From Mesorhizobium comanense (GTDB lineage: Bacteria; Pseudomonadota; Alphaproteobacteria; Rhizobiales; Rhizobiaceae): a stretch of DNA of 64,000 nucleotides. This document shows positions 24,435 to 34,196 of the stretch, piece after piece. A model generated the notes under the pieces. It had not been told where the DNA came from. It did no database searches and saw only the letters and a list, made by a program, of their open reading frames with translations. Made by a program: the position numbers and the translations under genes. Numbering within the stretch: the stretch's first letter is position 1; the number at the start of each line of letters is the position of its first letter. The DNA lies in the NCBI RefSeq assembly GCF_005503535.1, contig NZ_SCNN01000008.1:186001-250000 (forward strand). Direction: 5' to 3'.

Positions 24435-25523
24435 ATGATCGACGACTATGGCTGGAGCCAGGCGCTCCGGCAGCAATTCCAAACCTATAGTGATGCCCAT
24501 GTCCAAGCCGATCGGGATCTGAGCCCCGCACGCGTGACGGTACAGCAGCGTGGCGCATACCAGATCGTCACCCCGCTGGGAGAGATGACGGCACACCTCT
24601 CCGGCCGGTTCGGCCACACCGCCGTGGATGGCGGCTATCCGGTGACGGGCGACTGGGTCGCCGCCGCACTGCGGCCCGGGGAAGGCAGCGCCACGATCCA
24701 CTGGGTGCTGCCACGACGCAGCGCCTTCACCCGCAAGGCGGCCGGGCCCGGCCGGCCGGTCGGGCAAGTGGTGGCCGCCAATGCCGACCTGGCCTTCCTG
24801 GTCTCTTCGCTGAATGCCGATTTCAATGCCAGGCGGATCGAGCGCTACCTGGCAACGGCATGGGAGAGCGGCGCCTCACCGGCCGTGGTCTTGACCAAGG
24901 CCGATCTGTGCGCCGATCGGGAGGGGCCGCTGATGGAGGTCGAAGCCGTTGCCCGCGGCGTTCCGATCCATGTCGTCTCCGCCGTCACCGGCGAGGGTAT
25001 TGAAGGCCTGCGCAACAGCTTCGCGCCGGGACAGACAGCGGTTCTGCTCGGCAGCTCGGGCGTTGGCAAGTCCAGCCTGGTCAACGCGCTGGCCGGCGCC
25101 GAATTGATGGCGACGGGCGAGATCCGCGAGGACGATGCCCGTGGCCGGCATACCACCACGCATCGCGAATTGCTGCTACTGCCGAACGGCCGGTTGGTGC
25201 TCGACACGCCAGGCATGCGCGAACTCGGTCTGTGGCAGGCCGAAAGCGGCCTGGCCACCGCCTTCGCCGATATGGAAACGCTGGCCACCGAATGCCGGTT
25301 TACCGATTGCCGGCACGAGACGGAACCGGGGTGCGCCGTGCAGGCGGCCATAGCGGAAGGCAGATTGAGCGAGGACCGTTGGGACAGTTGGAAGAAGCTG
25401 CAGCGGGAACTGGCCTATTTCGACCGCAAGGACGACCCGGCTCTGCAGGCGCAAAACCGCAAGATGTGGATTCAGCGCAACAAACAGTACCGCGCCGGCA
25501 AGAAGCGCGGCGATTGGGACTGA
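24435..25523 (+). CDS. rsgA: Ribosome small-subunit GTPase RsgA
   Basis: 362 residues. A circularly permuted GTPase that acts late in 30S maturation. Order of motifs: an OB-like N-terminal domain, G4 TKAD (154-157), G1 GSSGVGKSS (206-214), a threonine-rich G2 (RHTTTH), G3 DTPGM (257-261), then the zinc site C287-x4-C292-x-H294-x5-C300. All key residues are present. GAGG precedes ATG 24435. It is preceded by the small leader ORF and converges with the DMGDH-like gene. Confidence 0.93.
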   Translation: MIDDYGWSQALRQQFQTYSDAHVQADRDLSPARVTVQQRGAYQIVTPLGEMTAHLSGRFGHTAVDGGYPVTGDWVAAALRPGEGSATIHWVLPRRSAFTRKAAGPGRPVGQVVAANADLAFLVSSLNADFNARRIERYLATAWESGASPAVVLTKADLCADREGPLMEVEAVARGVPIHVVSAVTGEGIEGLRNSFAPGQTAVLLGSSGVGKSSLVNALAGAELMATGEIREDDARGRHTTTHRELLLLPNGRLVLDTPGMRELGLWQAESGLATAFADMETLATECRFTDCRHETEPGCAVQAAIAEGRLSEDRWDSWKKLQRELAYFDRKDDPALQAQNRKMWIQRNKQYRAGKKRGDWD

Positions 25524-25544
25524 CATCGGTCTGGTCTGCGACGC

Positions 25545-25583
25545 CCAGGCGCCCTTGGTCCCGACGGATCCGGGCCGCCTGGA
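25545..25583. terminator. Structured convergent intergenic hairpin
   Basis: CCCAGGCGCCC at 25545-25555 pairs with GGGCCGCCTGG at 25573-25583, with one bulge, between convergent rsgA and the DMGDH-like gene. No T-tract is present. Confidence 0.3.
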
Positions 25584-25620
25584 CGCGACCAGTCGCGGCG
25601 TCAGACAAGACCTAGCCGGA

Positions 25621-28047
25621 TCACCCCCGCATCCGTTCGAAATTCGCATCGAACAGCGGCGCTGCCTGGATACGCGCCGCGTGGCGTTTGCCCAGCAGTT
25701 CGATCTCGAAGCCGTCGCTCTCCTCGGCGATCTCCTTCGGCACATAGCCGACAGCGACCGATTTCTTCGAATGGTGCGCGTAGCCGCCTGATGTCACCCA
25801 GCCGCGCACGGCGCCACCGAACCAGATCGGCTCGTCGCCGATGACATCGGCGTCGACAGCATCGACGATGAAGGCGCGCAGCCGGAGCTTGCCTCCCTGC
25901 TTGCGCTCGGCCAGCGCAGCCGCCTTGCCAATGAAATCGGCTTCCTTGCCATAGGCCACGAAACGATCGAGTCCTGCTTCCAGCGGCCCGTAGATCGGCC
26001 GGTATTCGCGGCCCCATGAGCCATAGTTCTTTTCGAGCCGCAGCGCGTTGAGCGCGCGCGAACCGAACAGGCCGATGCCGAACTCCGCGCCGGCCGCCAT
26101 CAGCGCCTGCCAGGCAGCACGCTGGTATTCCGGCGCCACCCAGATCTCATAGCCGAGATCGCCGGTGTAGCTCACGCGGCCGACCAGGCATGGCGCCATG
26201 CCGATATCCATCCGGCCGATAGCCATGAACGGAAAGGCGGCGTTCGACACATCGGCCCGGCTGACCTTCTCCAGCACATCGCGTGCCTTCGGTCCGGCGA
26301 TCGAAAGGCCGGTAAGGCTGGAGCCAAGCGCCTCGATGCGAACCGAGCCATCGTGTGGCAGATGCTTTTCGAACCAGCGCATATGATATTGCTCGGCAAT
26401 TCCCGAACCGGCGAGGAACCAGCCCTCGTCGCCGAGATTGGCAAGCGTGAAGTCACCGATCAGCTTGCCGTCTTCCTTCAGCATCGGCGCCAACGTCATG
26501 CGGCCCGGTTTCGGCAGTTTGCAGGCAAGCATGCGGTCGAGCCATTCAGCCGCGCCCTCGCCCGTCACCTTGTATTTGGCGAAGCTCGAAATCTCCGACA
26601 GGCCGACGCCGTCGCGGACAGCCGCCACCTCCTTGGCGACATGGGAAAAATCGCTGGAGCGGCGCCACGAAAACTCATCCCTGACGCCGTCCGGCGCGTA
26701 CCAGAGCGGCACTTCCAGCCCATAGGCGACACCCCACTGCGCCCCTTTCGCCGACAGCAGGTCGTAGACCGGCGTCGTCTTCAGCGGCCGCCCGGCGGGC
26801 AGTTCCTCATTGGGGAAGCGGATCGAAAAACGCCTGGAATAATTTTCACGCACCTTGGCGTTGGTGTAGGCCATGCCAGCCCAGTCGCCGTAGCGCGCCA
26901 CATCCATGGCCCAGATGTCAGCGCCCGGATCGCCCTCGATCATCCAGTTGGACAGGGCCAGGCCGACGCCGCCGCCTTGCGAAAAGCCGGCCATGACGCC
27001 GCAGGCGACCCAGAAGCCCGGCAGGCCGCGCACCGGCCCGACCAGCGGGTTGCCGTCCGGCGCGAAGGTGAAGGGCCCATTGATGATCTGCTTGATGCCG
27101 GTGTTCTGGAAGGCCGGGAAATGCCGGAAGCCAACCTCCAGCGACGGCGCGATGCGGTCGATGTCGGGCGCCAGCAATTCATGGCCGAAATTCCAGGGCG
27201 TGGAGAATTCCGACCACGGCTTGTTGGCCTTCTCATAGGTGCCCATCAGCATGCCGCCGCGCTCCTGGCGCAGATAGAGCTCGCCGTCGAAATCCACGGC
27301 GTGCATGATCTCGGTGCCGGTCTTGGCGTTCCAGGCGGCGACCTCCGGCATGTCCTCGGTGATCAGGTACATGTGCTCCATGGCCAGCACCGGCAGTTCC
27401 AGCCCGACCATGCGGCCGACCTCGCGCGCCCACAGGCCGCCGGCATTGACGACATGCTCGGCCACCACCTCGCCCTTGTTGGTGATGACGCGCCACATGC
27501 CGTCGGGCCGCCGCACGATGTCCTCGACCTTGGTGAAGCGCTCGACCTCGGCGCCGAGTTTTCGCGCCGCCTTGGCATAGGCGTGGGTGACGCCGGAAGG
27601 GTCGAGATGGCCGTCCTCGGTGTTTCTGACAGCGCCGACGAACTGCTTGGGGTCGAGCAGCGGCATCAGCTCTGCCGCTTCCTTCGGCGAGATCACTTCG
27701 AGGTCGATGCCGAGATAGCGGCCCTTGGCGACGACGCCGCGCAGCCAGTCGAGCCGCGCCTCGGTCGCCGCCAGCAGGACGCCGCCGGTAAGATGCACGC
27801 CGGTCGCCTGGCCGGAAAGCTCCTCGATCTCCTTGTAGAGGTTGATCGTGTATTTCTGCAGCTTGGCGACATTGGGGTCGCCATTGATCGTGTGCATGCC
27901 CCCGGCCGCATGCCATGTCGAACCGGAGGTCAGCTCATCACGCTCCAGCAGCACCACATCGGTCCAGCCATGACGGGCGAGATGGAACAGCACCGAGCAC
28001 CCGACGACACCGCCGCCAATGACCACGACCTTTGCATGCGATTTCAT
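25621..28047 (-). CDS. FAD-dependent dimethylglycine dehydrogenase/oxidase-like protein with GcvT domain
   Basis: 808 residues. The N-terminal DAO-type oxidase has VVVIGGGVVGCSV (residues 7-19) and STWHAAGG, where H46 matches the histidine that binds FAD covalently in dimethylglycine dehydrogenase. The C-terminal half (about 430-800) is a GcvT/aminomethyltransferase fold that hands the released one-carbon unit to tetrahydrofolate. Expected reaction: oxidative demethylation of dimethylglycine, sarcosine or a related N-methyl compound. It lies downstream of the MttB-family gene with palindromic element C in between. Confidence 0.88.
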   Translation of the reverse strand: MKSHAKVVVIGGGVVGCSVLFHLARHGWTDVVLLERDELTSGSTWHAAGGMHTINGDPNVAKLQKYTINLYKEIEELSGQATGVHLTGGVLLAATEARLDWLRGVVAKGRYLGIDLEVISPKEAAELMPLLDPKQFVGAVRNTEDGHLDPSGVTHAYAKAARKLGAEVERFTKVEDIVRRPDGMWRVITNKGEVVAEHVVNAGGLWAREVGRMVGLELPVLAMEHMYLITEDMPEVAAWNAKTGTEIMHAVDFDGELYLRQERGGMLMGTYEKANKPWSEFSTPWNFGHELLAPDIDRIAPSLEVGFRHFPAFQNTGIKQIINGPFTFAPDGNPLVGPVRGLPGFWVACGVMAGFSQGGGVGLALSNWMIEGDPGADIWAMDVARYGDWAGMAYTNAKVRENYSRRFSIRFPNEELPAGRPLKTTPVYDLLSAKGAQWGVAYGLEVPLWYAPDGVRDEFSWRRSSDFSHVAKEVAAVRDGVGLSEISSFAKYKVTGEGAAEWLDRMLACKLPKPGRMTLAPMLKEDGKLIGDFTLANLGDEGWFLAGSGIAEQYHMRWFEKHLPHDGSVRIEALGSSLTGLSIAGPKARDVLEKVSRADVSNAAFPFMAIGRMDIGMAPCLVGRVSYTGDLGYEIWVAPEYQRAAWQALMAAGAEFGIGLFGSRALNALRLEKNYGSWGREYRPIYGPLEAGLDRFVAYGKEADFIGKAAALAERKQGGKLRLRAFIVDAVDADVIGDEPIWFGGAVRGWVTSGGYAHHSKKSVAVGYVPKEIAEESDGFEIELLGKRHAARIQAAPLFDANFERMRG

Positions 28048-28106
28048 GAGTTTTTCTCTGATATCAGTGAGTTGGGGAGATAAAGTGAATCAGAAGGGCA
28101 GCGCCA

Positions 28107-28268
28107 GGCACCCCCCTCTGGCCTGCCGGCCATCTCCCCCTCAAGGGGGGAGATCAGCATCGGGAATGGCGCCGTCTTCTTTTCAACGTTGATGATTGGC
28201 GAAGGCAGATATGAGGGCCAATCTCCCCCCTTGAGGGGGAGATGCCCGGCAGGGCAGAGGGAGGTGCC
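28107..28268. repeat. Palindromic intergenic element C
   Basis: Arms 28107-28154 and 28221-28268 are inverted copies of 48 nt: GGCACC, then CTCTG..CTGCCGG, then ATCTCCCCCTCAAGGGGGGAG. The 66-nt spacer has GGCGC, CAAC and TTGGCGAAGGC in the same order as elements D and E. It lies between the MttB-family and DMGDH-like genes. Confidence 0.85.
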
Positions 28269-28285
28269 TCGCGCCGACGTCAAAA

Positions 28286-29824
28286 TCACGGCTCGCCCTG
28301 CCCGATCGCTTCCTTGCGCCGGGCGACGTAGGCTTCGAGCGCCTCGCGTATCGCCGGGTCCAGGACCGGCTCGACATAGTCTTCCAGCGCCTTCTTCCAC
28401 AGCCGCGTCGCGCGCGCGGTCGTGTCCAGCCCGCCGGCCTCCTGCCAGGCTTCGAAATTCTGCCAGTTGGAGAGCATCGGCTGGTAAAAGGCGGTGGCGT
28501 AGCGCTCCAGCGTATGCGGCTCGCCGAAGAAATGGCCACCTGTCGGCACAGCCCCCAGCGCCTCGACGGCCAATTCGGCCTCGTCGACCACGATCGGGCG
28601 CAGAAACTCCATCATGTGCTGGATCATTTCGACATCGATGATGAATTTCTCGAACGACGCCGTCAGCCCGCCCTCCTGCCAGCCGGCGGCATGGTAGACA
28701 AGATTGCCGTGGCCGAGCACCGCGCCCCACAGCGCCATCAGCGTCTCATAGGCGCCCTGGGCATCGGCGGCGTTCGAGGCCGAGCCGGGTGTCGTGCGGT
28801 AAGGCAGCCCGTATCGCCGCGCCAGTTGCCCCGAAGCGACGTTGGCCTTGGTGTTCTCCGGCGTGCCGAAGGCCGGCGCGCCCGATTTCATGTCGACATT
28901 GGAGGTGAAGGCGCCGTACATGACCGGCGCGCCCGGCCGCACCAGCTGCGTCAGCACCACGCCGAACAGCGCCTCCGCGTTCTGCTGCGCCAGGGCGCCT
29001 GCCAGCGTCACCGGGCTCATCGCCCCCATCAGCGTGAACGGCGTCACCGCCACCGACTGGCCGAACTCGGCCATGGTCATCAGCCCTTCGGCCATCATCT
29101 CGTCGAAACGGCGCGGCGAGTTGACCGAGATGATGGTGGCGATGCCGGGGTCGTCGCGCATCTGCTCCAGGGTCAGCCCGCGCGCGATCGCCATCATCTC
29201 GATGCCGTCCAGCGCCCTGCCCCGGCCGATCGCCGAGACATGGAAACTCTTGTCGGTCAGCGTCAGATTGGTGAAATAGGTGTCGAGGTGGCGGGAATTC
29301 GCCGGCAGCTCGATCGGCGCGCAGACCTGGTTGCCGAGCATGTGGACGCAGTTGAAATGCTGCGCCAGCCGGGTCAGGTCCGCATAGTCGCCGAGATTGC
29401 CGGCGCGGCGGCCACGCTCCATGTCATGCACATTGGGCGGCCCGGCAACGAGCGTGAAGTTGATGGTGTCGCCGCCGAGATGCACTGTATTGGCCGGGTT
29501 GCGCGGTGTCAGCGTATAGGCCGAGCGCGTCGTCTTCAGCGCCTCCTCGACCATGCCGCGATCGACGCGGACATTGCCCGAGGCATGATCGACTTTCGCG
29601 CCTGCCTTCTCGAACAGTGACAGCGCCCGCCCGCTCATCACCTCGATGCCGAAATTCTCCAGTATATGCATCGACGCCTGATGGATCGCCTCGATCTGAT
29701 CGGCGGACAGCAGCGCCATGGGCGGATAGGGATTTCTGACGCGCCGGGGCGGCAGCTGCGGTATGGGCGCTGGTCCCCGGTTTCTGGTGCGCTCGGCGCC
29801 GCGCTTGCGTCTTGGCTCGGTCAT
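28286..29824 (-). CDS. Non-pyrrolysine MttB-family methyltransferase
   Basis: 512 residues of the trimethylamine methyltransferase (MttB) superfamily: NFGIEVMSGRALSLFEKAGAK, LVAGPPNVHDMERGRRAGN, FTLMGAMSPVTLAGALAQQNAE, then GGLTASFEKFIIDVEMIQ. There is no in-frame amber codon, so it belongs to the pyrrolysine-free branch (as in glycine betaine methyltransferase MtgB) rather than true MttB. These enzymes move a methyl group from a quaternary amine to a corrinoid protein; no corrinoid protein gene is in the window. ATG 29824 is chosen where similarity begins. The DMGDH-like gene follows. Confidence 0.87.
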   Translation of the reverse strand: MTEPRRKRGAERTRNRGPAPIPQLPPRRVRNPYPPMALLSADQIEAIHQASMHILENFGIEVMSGRALSLFEKAGAKVDHASGNVRVDRGMVEEALKTTRSAYTLTPRNPANTVHLGGDTINFTLVAGPPNVHDMERGRRAGNLGDYADLTRLAQHFNCVHMLGNQVCAPIELPANSRHLDTYFTNLTLTDKSFHVSAIGRGRALDGIEMMAIARGLTLEQMRDDPGIATIISVNSPRRFDEMMAEGLMTMAEFGQSVAVTPFTLMGAMSPVTLAGALAQQNAEALFGVVLTQLVRPGAPVMYGAFTSNVDMKSGAPAFGTPENTKANVASGQLARRYGLPYRTTPGSASNAADAQGAYETLMALWGAVLGHGNLVYHAAGWQEGGLTASFEKFIIDVEMIQHMMEFLRPIVVDEAELAVEALGAVPTGGHFFGEPHTLERYATAFYQPMLSNWQNFEAWQEAGGLDTTARATRLWKKALEDYVEPVLDPAIREALEAYVARRKEAIGQGEP

Positions 29825-30041
29825 CCCGGCATCAAAGCCCCGGCGATGAGGTCTAGCTGTCAGAAATACGCCATCTGCGGGCGTGATTTTAGCCAAGGCG
29901 GCATTTCTATCATGTGATTTTATAAAAAACGACAGATTGTGTCGGATTATCAGCGTCGGATACTGCGCGTGCATTCGCCACGCCGAAGCGTTAACGGGCT
30001 CGGCAAGATTCCTTTTATGATTTCGGCCTATTGCTCATCCA

Positions 30042-30632
30042 ATGCGTAGGTCGAGTTTTAGTAAAATTGTAGCGGTTGGTCTGCTGCTGGCGCTTTCGGC
30101 CTGCGCGACGGCGCCCAGTCATATCAACAATGTCTGCGCCGTCTTCGACCAGAACGACGGCTGGTTCGACAACTGGCAGTCGGCCGCCCAGCACACCGAG
30201 CAGAAATACGGCGTGCCGGTTTCCGTGCTGATGGCGACGGTGCGCAAGGAATCCGGATTCAAGAGCAATGCCCGGCCGCCGCGCACCAAACTGCTCGGCT
30301 TTATCCCGTGGAAGCACGTTTCCTCGGCCACCGGCTTCTCGCAGGCGCTGGACGGGACGTGGTCGCAATATCAACGGGAAACCGGCAACTGGACGGCGCG
30401 CCGCACGAAATTCGCGGACGCCATCGACTTCGTCGGCTGGTATCATTCCAAGACAGCCGACACATACGGCGTCGCGCGCAACGACACCTACAATCTCTAC
30501 CTCGCCTATTATCTCGGCTGGACCGCCTATGGCCGCGGCAACCGCGGCGACGCCGGCGTCCAGAGCTATGCCCGGGCGACGGACAAGATGGCGCGAGACT
30601 ATGATGCGCAGCTAAGGCAGTGCGGCAACTGA
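30042..30632 (+). CDS. Lysozyme-like (SLT-fold) lipoprotein
   Basis: 196 residues. A lipoprotein signal with lipobox LSAC at about residues 18-21 anchors it to the outer membrane. The domain around VSVLMATVRKESGFKSNARPP carries the glutamate of transglycosylase/lysozyme-like proteins, followed by ATGFSQALDGTWSQYQ and YNLYLAYYLGWTAYGRGN. It resembles the small alphaproteobacterial transglycosylase-SLT lipoproteins. No Shine-Dalgarno is visible before the ATG. It converges with the fused ABC ATPase gene through a shared hairpin. Confidence 0.85.
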   Translation: MRRSSFSKIVAVGLLLALSACATAPSHINNVCAVFDQNDGWFDNWQSAAQHTEQKYGVPVSVLMATVRKESGFKSNARPPRTKLLGFIPWKHVSSATGFSQALDGTWSQYQRETGNWTARRTKFADAIDFVGWYHSKTADTYGVARNDTYNLYLAYYLGWTAYGRGNRGDAGVQSYARATDKMARDYDAQLRQCGN

Positions 30633-30649
30633 CGCACGGCCTGCGTCAG
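30629..30649. terminator. Shared hairpin carrying both convergent stop codons
   Basis: A perfect 8-bp stem CTGACGCA/TGCGTCAG with loop CGGCC. The plus-strand TGA (30630-30632) and the minus-strand TGA (30648-30646) are both inside the stem. There is no T-tract, so its efficiency as a terminator is uncertain. Confidence 0.55.
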
Positions 30650-32976
30650 TGCCGCCTTGTCGTATCCTTTGGCTTTGACACACCGGTTTCTGAGACCTCG
30701 TCGCGGACTTCGTGGCGACGAGCTCGCATGCCAGCTTCGCCCTGCTCCACGGCGTCTCCGATCTGGTCGGCTTCCGCGCTGCTCGTTTTGCCATGCGGCC
30801 GGTTGGGCTGCGTCCCGGCCAAACCCGGCGTGGTGCCGTGCGCATCACCAGGCACGCCCTCATGCGCGGCATGGTCCTTGTCGAACTTGATCACCGGCTC
30901 CATCTTGGCCAGCACGTCGTCGGCCAGCCAGCACAGGCTCATATGGCCGTCGCCGAGGTTCTTCACCGGCGGCACCTTGGTCTCGCACAGATTGTCCGGC
31001 ACCAGCTTCTTGTAGCCGCAGCGTGTCTGGAACGGGCAGCCGGAGGGCGGGTTCATCGCCGACGGGATGTCACCTTCGAGCACGATATGCTTCTTGACCA
31101 CGCTGGTGTCGGCGATCGGGATCGCCGACAGGAGTGCCTCGGTATAGGGATGATAAGGCGGCGCGAAAATCTGGTCAGTCGTGCCCTGTTCGACGATATA
31201 GCCGAGATACATGACGACGACGCGGTCGGCGATGTAGCGGACGACAGACAGATCGTGGCTGATGAACAGCATCGTTGTCTTGTTCTTGCGCTGGATGTCC
31301 ATCAGGAGTTCGGTGACAGCCGCCTGCACCGACACATCGAGCGCCGAGACCGGCTCGTCCGCCACCACAACCTTGGCATCGCCGGCGAAGGCGCGCGCCA
31401 CGCCGATGCGCTGCTTCTGGCCGCCCGACAGCTGGCGTGGCTTGCGCGTCTCGAACGCCCTGGGCAGCTTCACCAGATCGAGCAGTTCCAGCATGCGCTT
31501 GCGCCGGTCGGCGACCGTCTTGCCGACATTGAACTTCTCCAGCGTGCGGATGATCTGCGAGCCGACCGAATGGCTGGGGTTCAGCGTATCGAACGGGTTC
31601 TGGAACACCATCTGGATTGACGACACGGTGTCGACGCTGCGGCTTTCGATGCCGGTCGACTGGATCTCCTTGTTGGCGAGCGTCACGCTGCCGGAACTCG
31701 CGGTCTCGAGCCCGAGCAGCACCTTGGCCAGTGTCGACTTTCCGCAGCCGGATTCGCCGACGATGGCGACCGTTTCGGATTCGCGCGCCGTGAACGAGAT
31801 CGTCTCGTTGGCTTTGACGACGCGGCCCTCGCTCGATCCGAACACCTCGCTGCCGCCGACCCTGTAGTATTTCCGCAGATCCTCGATCTTGAGCACCGGC
31901 GCGCCGGGAAGCACCTTCTCGTTGACCTTCTTGGCACCGGGCGGCAGCGCCTCCCAGTCGATCTCGTTGAAGCGCACGCAGCGCGAGAAGTGACCTTCAT
32001 GGCCGGCGACTTCGACCATCGGGATCTCGGCGGCGTTGCAGACGCCCTCGACGAAATGGTGGCAGCGCGGACCGAAATTGCAGCCCTTGGGCCGCTCGTG
32101 CGGCAGCGGCAGCTGCCCCGGGATCGAGATCAGCGGCCGCGAATTCTTGTCCGCGCCCGGCAGCGGGATCGAGCGGAACAGCCCTTGCGTGTAGGGATGG
32201 CGCATCCGGTCGAAGACATCCTTGATCTTGCCCGTCTCCACCGCCTCGCCCGAATACATCACGGTGATGCGGTCGCAGGTCTCCAGGATGAGGCCGAGAT
32301 TGTGCGACACGAAGATCATCGAGGTGCCGAACTTCTCGCCAAGCCCCTTGACCAGTTCGACGATGCCCGCCTCCACCGTCACGTCGAGCGCCGTGGTCGG
32401 CTCGTCGAGCAGAAGCAATGCCGGCTTCGACAGCAGCGCCATGGCGATGACGATGCGCTGCTGCTGGCCGCCTGAGAGCTGGTGCGGATAGGAACGCATC
32501 ATGCGCTCGGGATCGGGCAGCTTGACCGAGCGCACCATTTCGAGCGCGCGTTTGTAGGCCTCTTCCTTCGACACCTTGTCGTGGATCAGCGGCACTTCCA
32601 TCAGCTGCTGGCCGATCTTCATCGCCGGGTTCAGGCTCGCCATCGGCTCCTGGTAGATCATGGCGATCTTGTTGCCGCGGATGGAGCGAAGCTCGTCCTC
32701 GGACAGTTCGCCCATGTCCTTGCCCTGGAACTTGATCTTGCCGCCGACGATCTTCCCGATGTTGGAGAGGTCGCGCATGATGCCGAGCGACACGGTCGAC
32801 TTGCCGCAGCCGGACTCACCGACGATGCCCATCGCCTCGCCCGGCATGACCGTGCAGGAAAAATCCATCACCGCCGGTATCTCGCCCTTGCGGGTGAAGA
32901 AGGAGATCGACAGGTTCTCGATCTCGATGATCGGCGCATTGGCCGGGTTTGCCGGATTTCGAACTGCCTCGTTCAT
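30646..32976 (-). CDS. Peptide-type ABC transporter, two fused ATP-binding domains
   Basis: 776 residues holding two complete ATPase domains (DppD-like then DppF-like). The first has GIVGESGCGKST, LSGGQQQR and LLLDEPTTALD; the second has AIVGESGCGKST, LSGGQKQR and VADEPVSALD. Each is followed by an oligopeptide-transporter C-terminal domain with a cysteine cluster (CNFGPRCHHFVEGVC; CPFQTRCGYKK). A charged low-complexity tail of about 70 residues closes it. GGAG precedes ATG 32976. It is the last gene of a binding protein-permease-permease-ATPase operon. Confidence 0.92.
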   Translation of the reverse strand: MNEAVRNPANPANAPIIEIENLSISFFTRKGEIPAVMDFSCTVMPGEAMGIVGESGCGKSTVSLGIMRDLSNIGKIVGGKIKFQGKDMGELSEDELRSIRGNKIAMIYQEPMASLNPAMKIGQQLMEVPLIHDKVSKEEAYKRALEMVRSVKLPDPERMMRSYPHQLSGGQQQRIVIAMALLSKPALLLLDEPTTALDVTVEAGIVELVKGLGEKFGTSMIFVSHNLGLILETCDRITVMYSGEAVETGKIKDVFDRMRHPYTQGLFRSIPLPGADKNSRPLISIPGQLPLPHERPKGCNFGPRCHHFVEGVCNAAEIPMVEVAGHEGHFSRCVRFNEIDWEALPPGAKKVNEKVLPGAPVLKIEDLRKYYRVGGSEVFGSSEGRVVKANETISFTARESETVAIVGESGCGKSTLAKVLLGLETASSGSVTLANKEIQSTGIESRSVDTVSSIQMVFQNPFDTLNPSHSVGSQIIRTLEKFNVGKTVADRRKRMLELLDLVKLPRAFETRKPRQLSGGQKQRIGVARAFAGDAKVVVADEPVSALDVSVQAAVTELLMDIQRKNKTTMLFISHDLSVVRYIADRVVVMYLGYIVEQGTTDQIFAPPYHPYTEALLSAIPIADTSVVKKHIVLEGDIPSAMNPPSGCPFQTRCGYKKLVPDNLCETKVPPVKNLGDGHMSLCWLADDVLAKMEPVIKFDKDHAAHEGVPGDAHGTTPGLAGTQPNRPHGKTSSAEADQIGDAVEQGEAGMRARRHEVRDEVSETGVSKPKDTTRRH

Positions 32977-33025
32977 GGGTCGCTCCAATCCTTGTTCTTT
33001 CGGCCGCCGGGTCGAAACCCGCGGA

Positions 33026-34183
33026 TCAGTCCTTCATCGATTGCTCACGCAGCGAGTCGGCGAGCAGGTTCAGTCCCAGCACGAAGCTCATCAGCGCGAT
33101 CGTCGGCGGCAGCGCCGGATGGATGAAGGAGCGCAGCAGACGGCTGGCGTCCTTGATCGCCGTGCCCCAGTCCGGGCTCTCTGGCGCCAGGCCGAGGCCG
33201 AAATAGCCCAGCGTGCCGAGCAGGATGGTGGTGTAGCCGATGCGCAGGCAGGCATCGACGATGAGCGGACCGCGCGCATTGGGCAGGATCTCCCACAGCA
33301 TGATGTACCAGGGCGATTCCCCGCGCGTCTGCGCCGCCGCCACATAGTCGCGCGTCTTGATGTCCATCGTCAGGCCGCGCACGATGCGGAACACGCCGGG
33401 ACTGGAGGCGAAAACCACCGCCACGAAGATGTTGAGCTGGTTGGGATCGATATGGACGATCTTCAGCGGGTCCTTGTCGAACACCAGGCCGAGATAGATC
33501 CAGCCACCGATCAGCAGCGTCAGCCCGAGCAGGATGTAGATGCGGTCCGGCCGGTTCTTGTAGCGCGTCCAGAACAGCACGCAGAAGAAGATGATCGGGA
33601 AGAGGAAGAAGACGCCGGCCAGCGCGTAGGGGATGGGCGTGTCCATGATCCCCGGCGTGACCAGCAGGTAGAACAGCAGGATGACCGGGAAAGCCAGCAC
33701 CAGGTTGGCCAGGAACGACAGGATGGAATCGATCTTGCCGCCATAATAGCCGGCCGGCAGGCCGAGCGTGATGCCGACCATCAGCGCAAAGCCGGTCGCG
33801 GCCGGCGCGATGATCAGCACGATCTGGCTGCCATAGACCATGCGCGAAAAGACATCGCGCGCCAGCTTGTCGCCGCCGAAGAGATAAGCGAGACCCGATT
33901 GCGGCTCGATGGCGCCGGGCAGCGTGTCCTTCATGATCGGGATCTGGCCGAGCGGATCGAAGGGCGAGATGGTGGAGGCAAAGATCGCGGTGAACAGCCA
34001 GAACAGGCAGATGAAGACGCCTGCAATGCCGACGCCGCTGTCGAACAGCTGCCCATAGAGCGCGAGCTTCTTCTTGTAGATGAAGCTCGATCCCATGACG
34101 ATGGCGAGCGCGACCCAGACCGGCCAGAAGCGCCAGAGCACTTCGAGGATGATGGCGGAGGCGCCGATATATTGAGCTTGCAT
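33026..34183 (-). CDS. Peptide-type ABC transporter permease (DppC-like)
   Basis: 385 residues. N-terminal membrane segments, then ISPFDPLGQIP typical of DppC/OppC. The core contains GDKLARDVFSRMVYGSQIVL and the coupling loop DYVAAAQTRGESPWYIMLWEILPNA, followed by LGTLGYFGLGLAPESPDWG. An insertion of about 70 residues with extra hydrophobic segments (FFLFPIIFFCVLFW, IYILLGLTLLIGGWIYLGL) makes it longer than the usual 280-300. GGGGGAG precedes the ATG. It lies 13 nt after the DppB-like gene. Confidence 0.9.
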   Translation of the reverse strand: MQAQYIGASAIILEVLWRFWPVWVALAIVMGSSFIYKKKLALYGQLFDSGVGIAGVFICLFWLFTAIFASTISPFDPLGQIPIMKDTLPGAIEPQSGLAYLFGGDKLARDVFSRMVYGSQIVLIIAPAATGFALMVGITLGLPAGYYGGKIDSILSFLANLVLAFPVILLFYLLVTPGIMDTPIPYALAGVFFLFPIIFFCVLFWTRYKNRPDRIYILLGLTLLIGGWIYLGLVFDKDPLKIVHIDPNQLNIFVAVVFASSPGVFRIVRGLTMDIKTRDYVAAAQTRGESPWYIMLWEILPNARGPLIVDACLRIGYTTILLGTLGYFGLGLAPESPDWGTAIKDASRLLRSFIHPALPPTIALMSFVLGLNLLADSLREQSMKD

Positions 34184-34196
34184 ACCCCGTCTCCCC

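Noticed and set aside
28286..29824. Pyrrolysine-encoding MttB
   Set aside because: The frame has no internal amber codon, so it belongs to the non-pyrrolysine branch.
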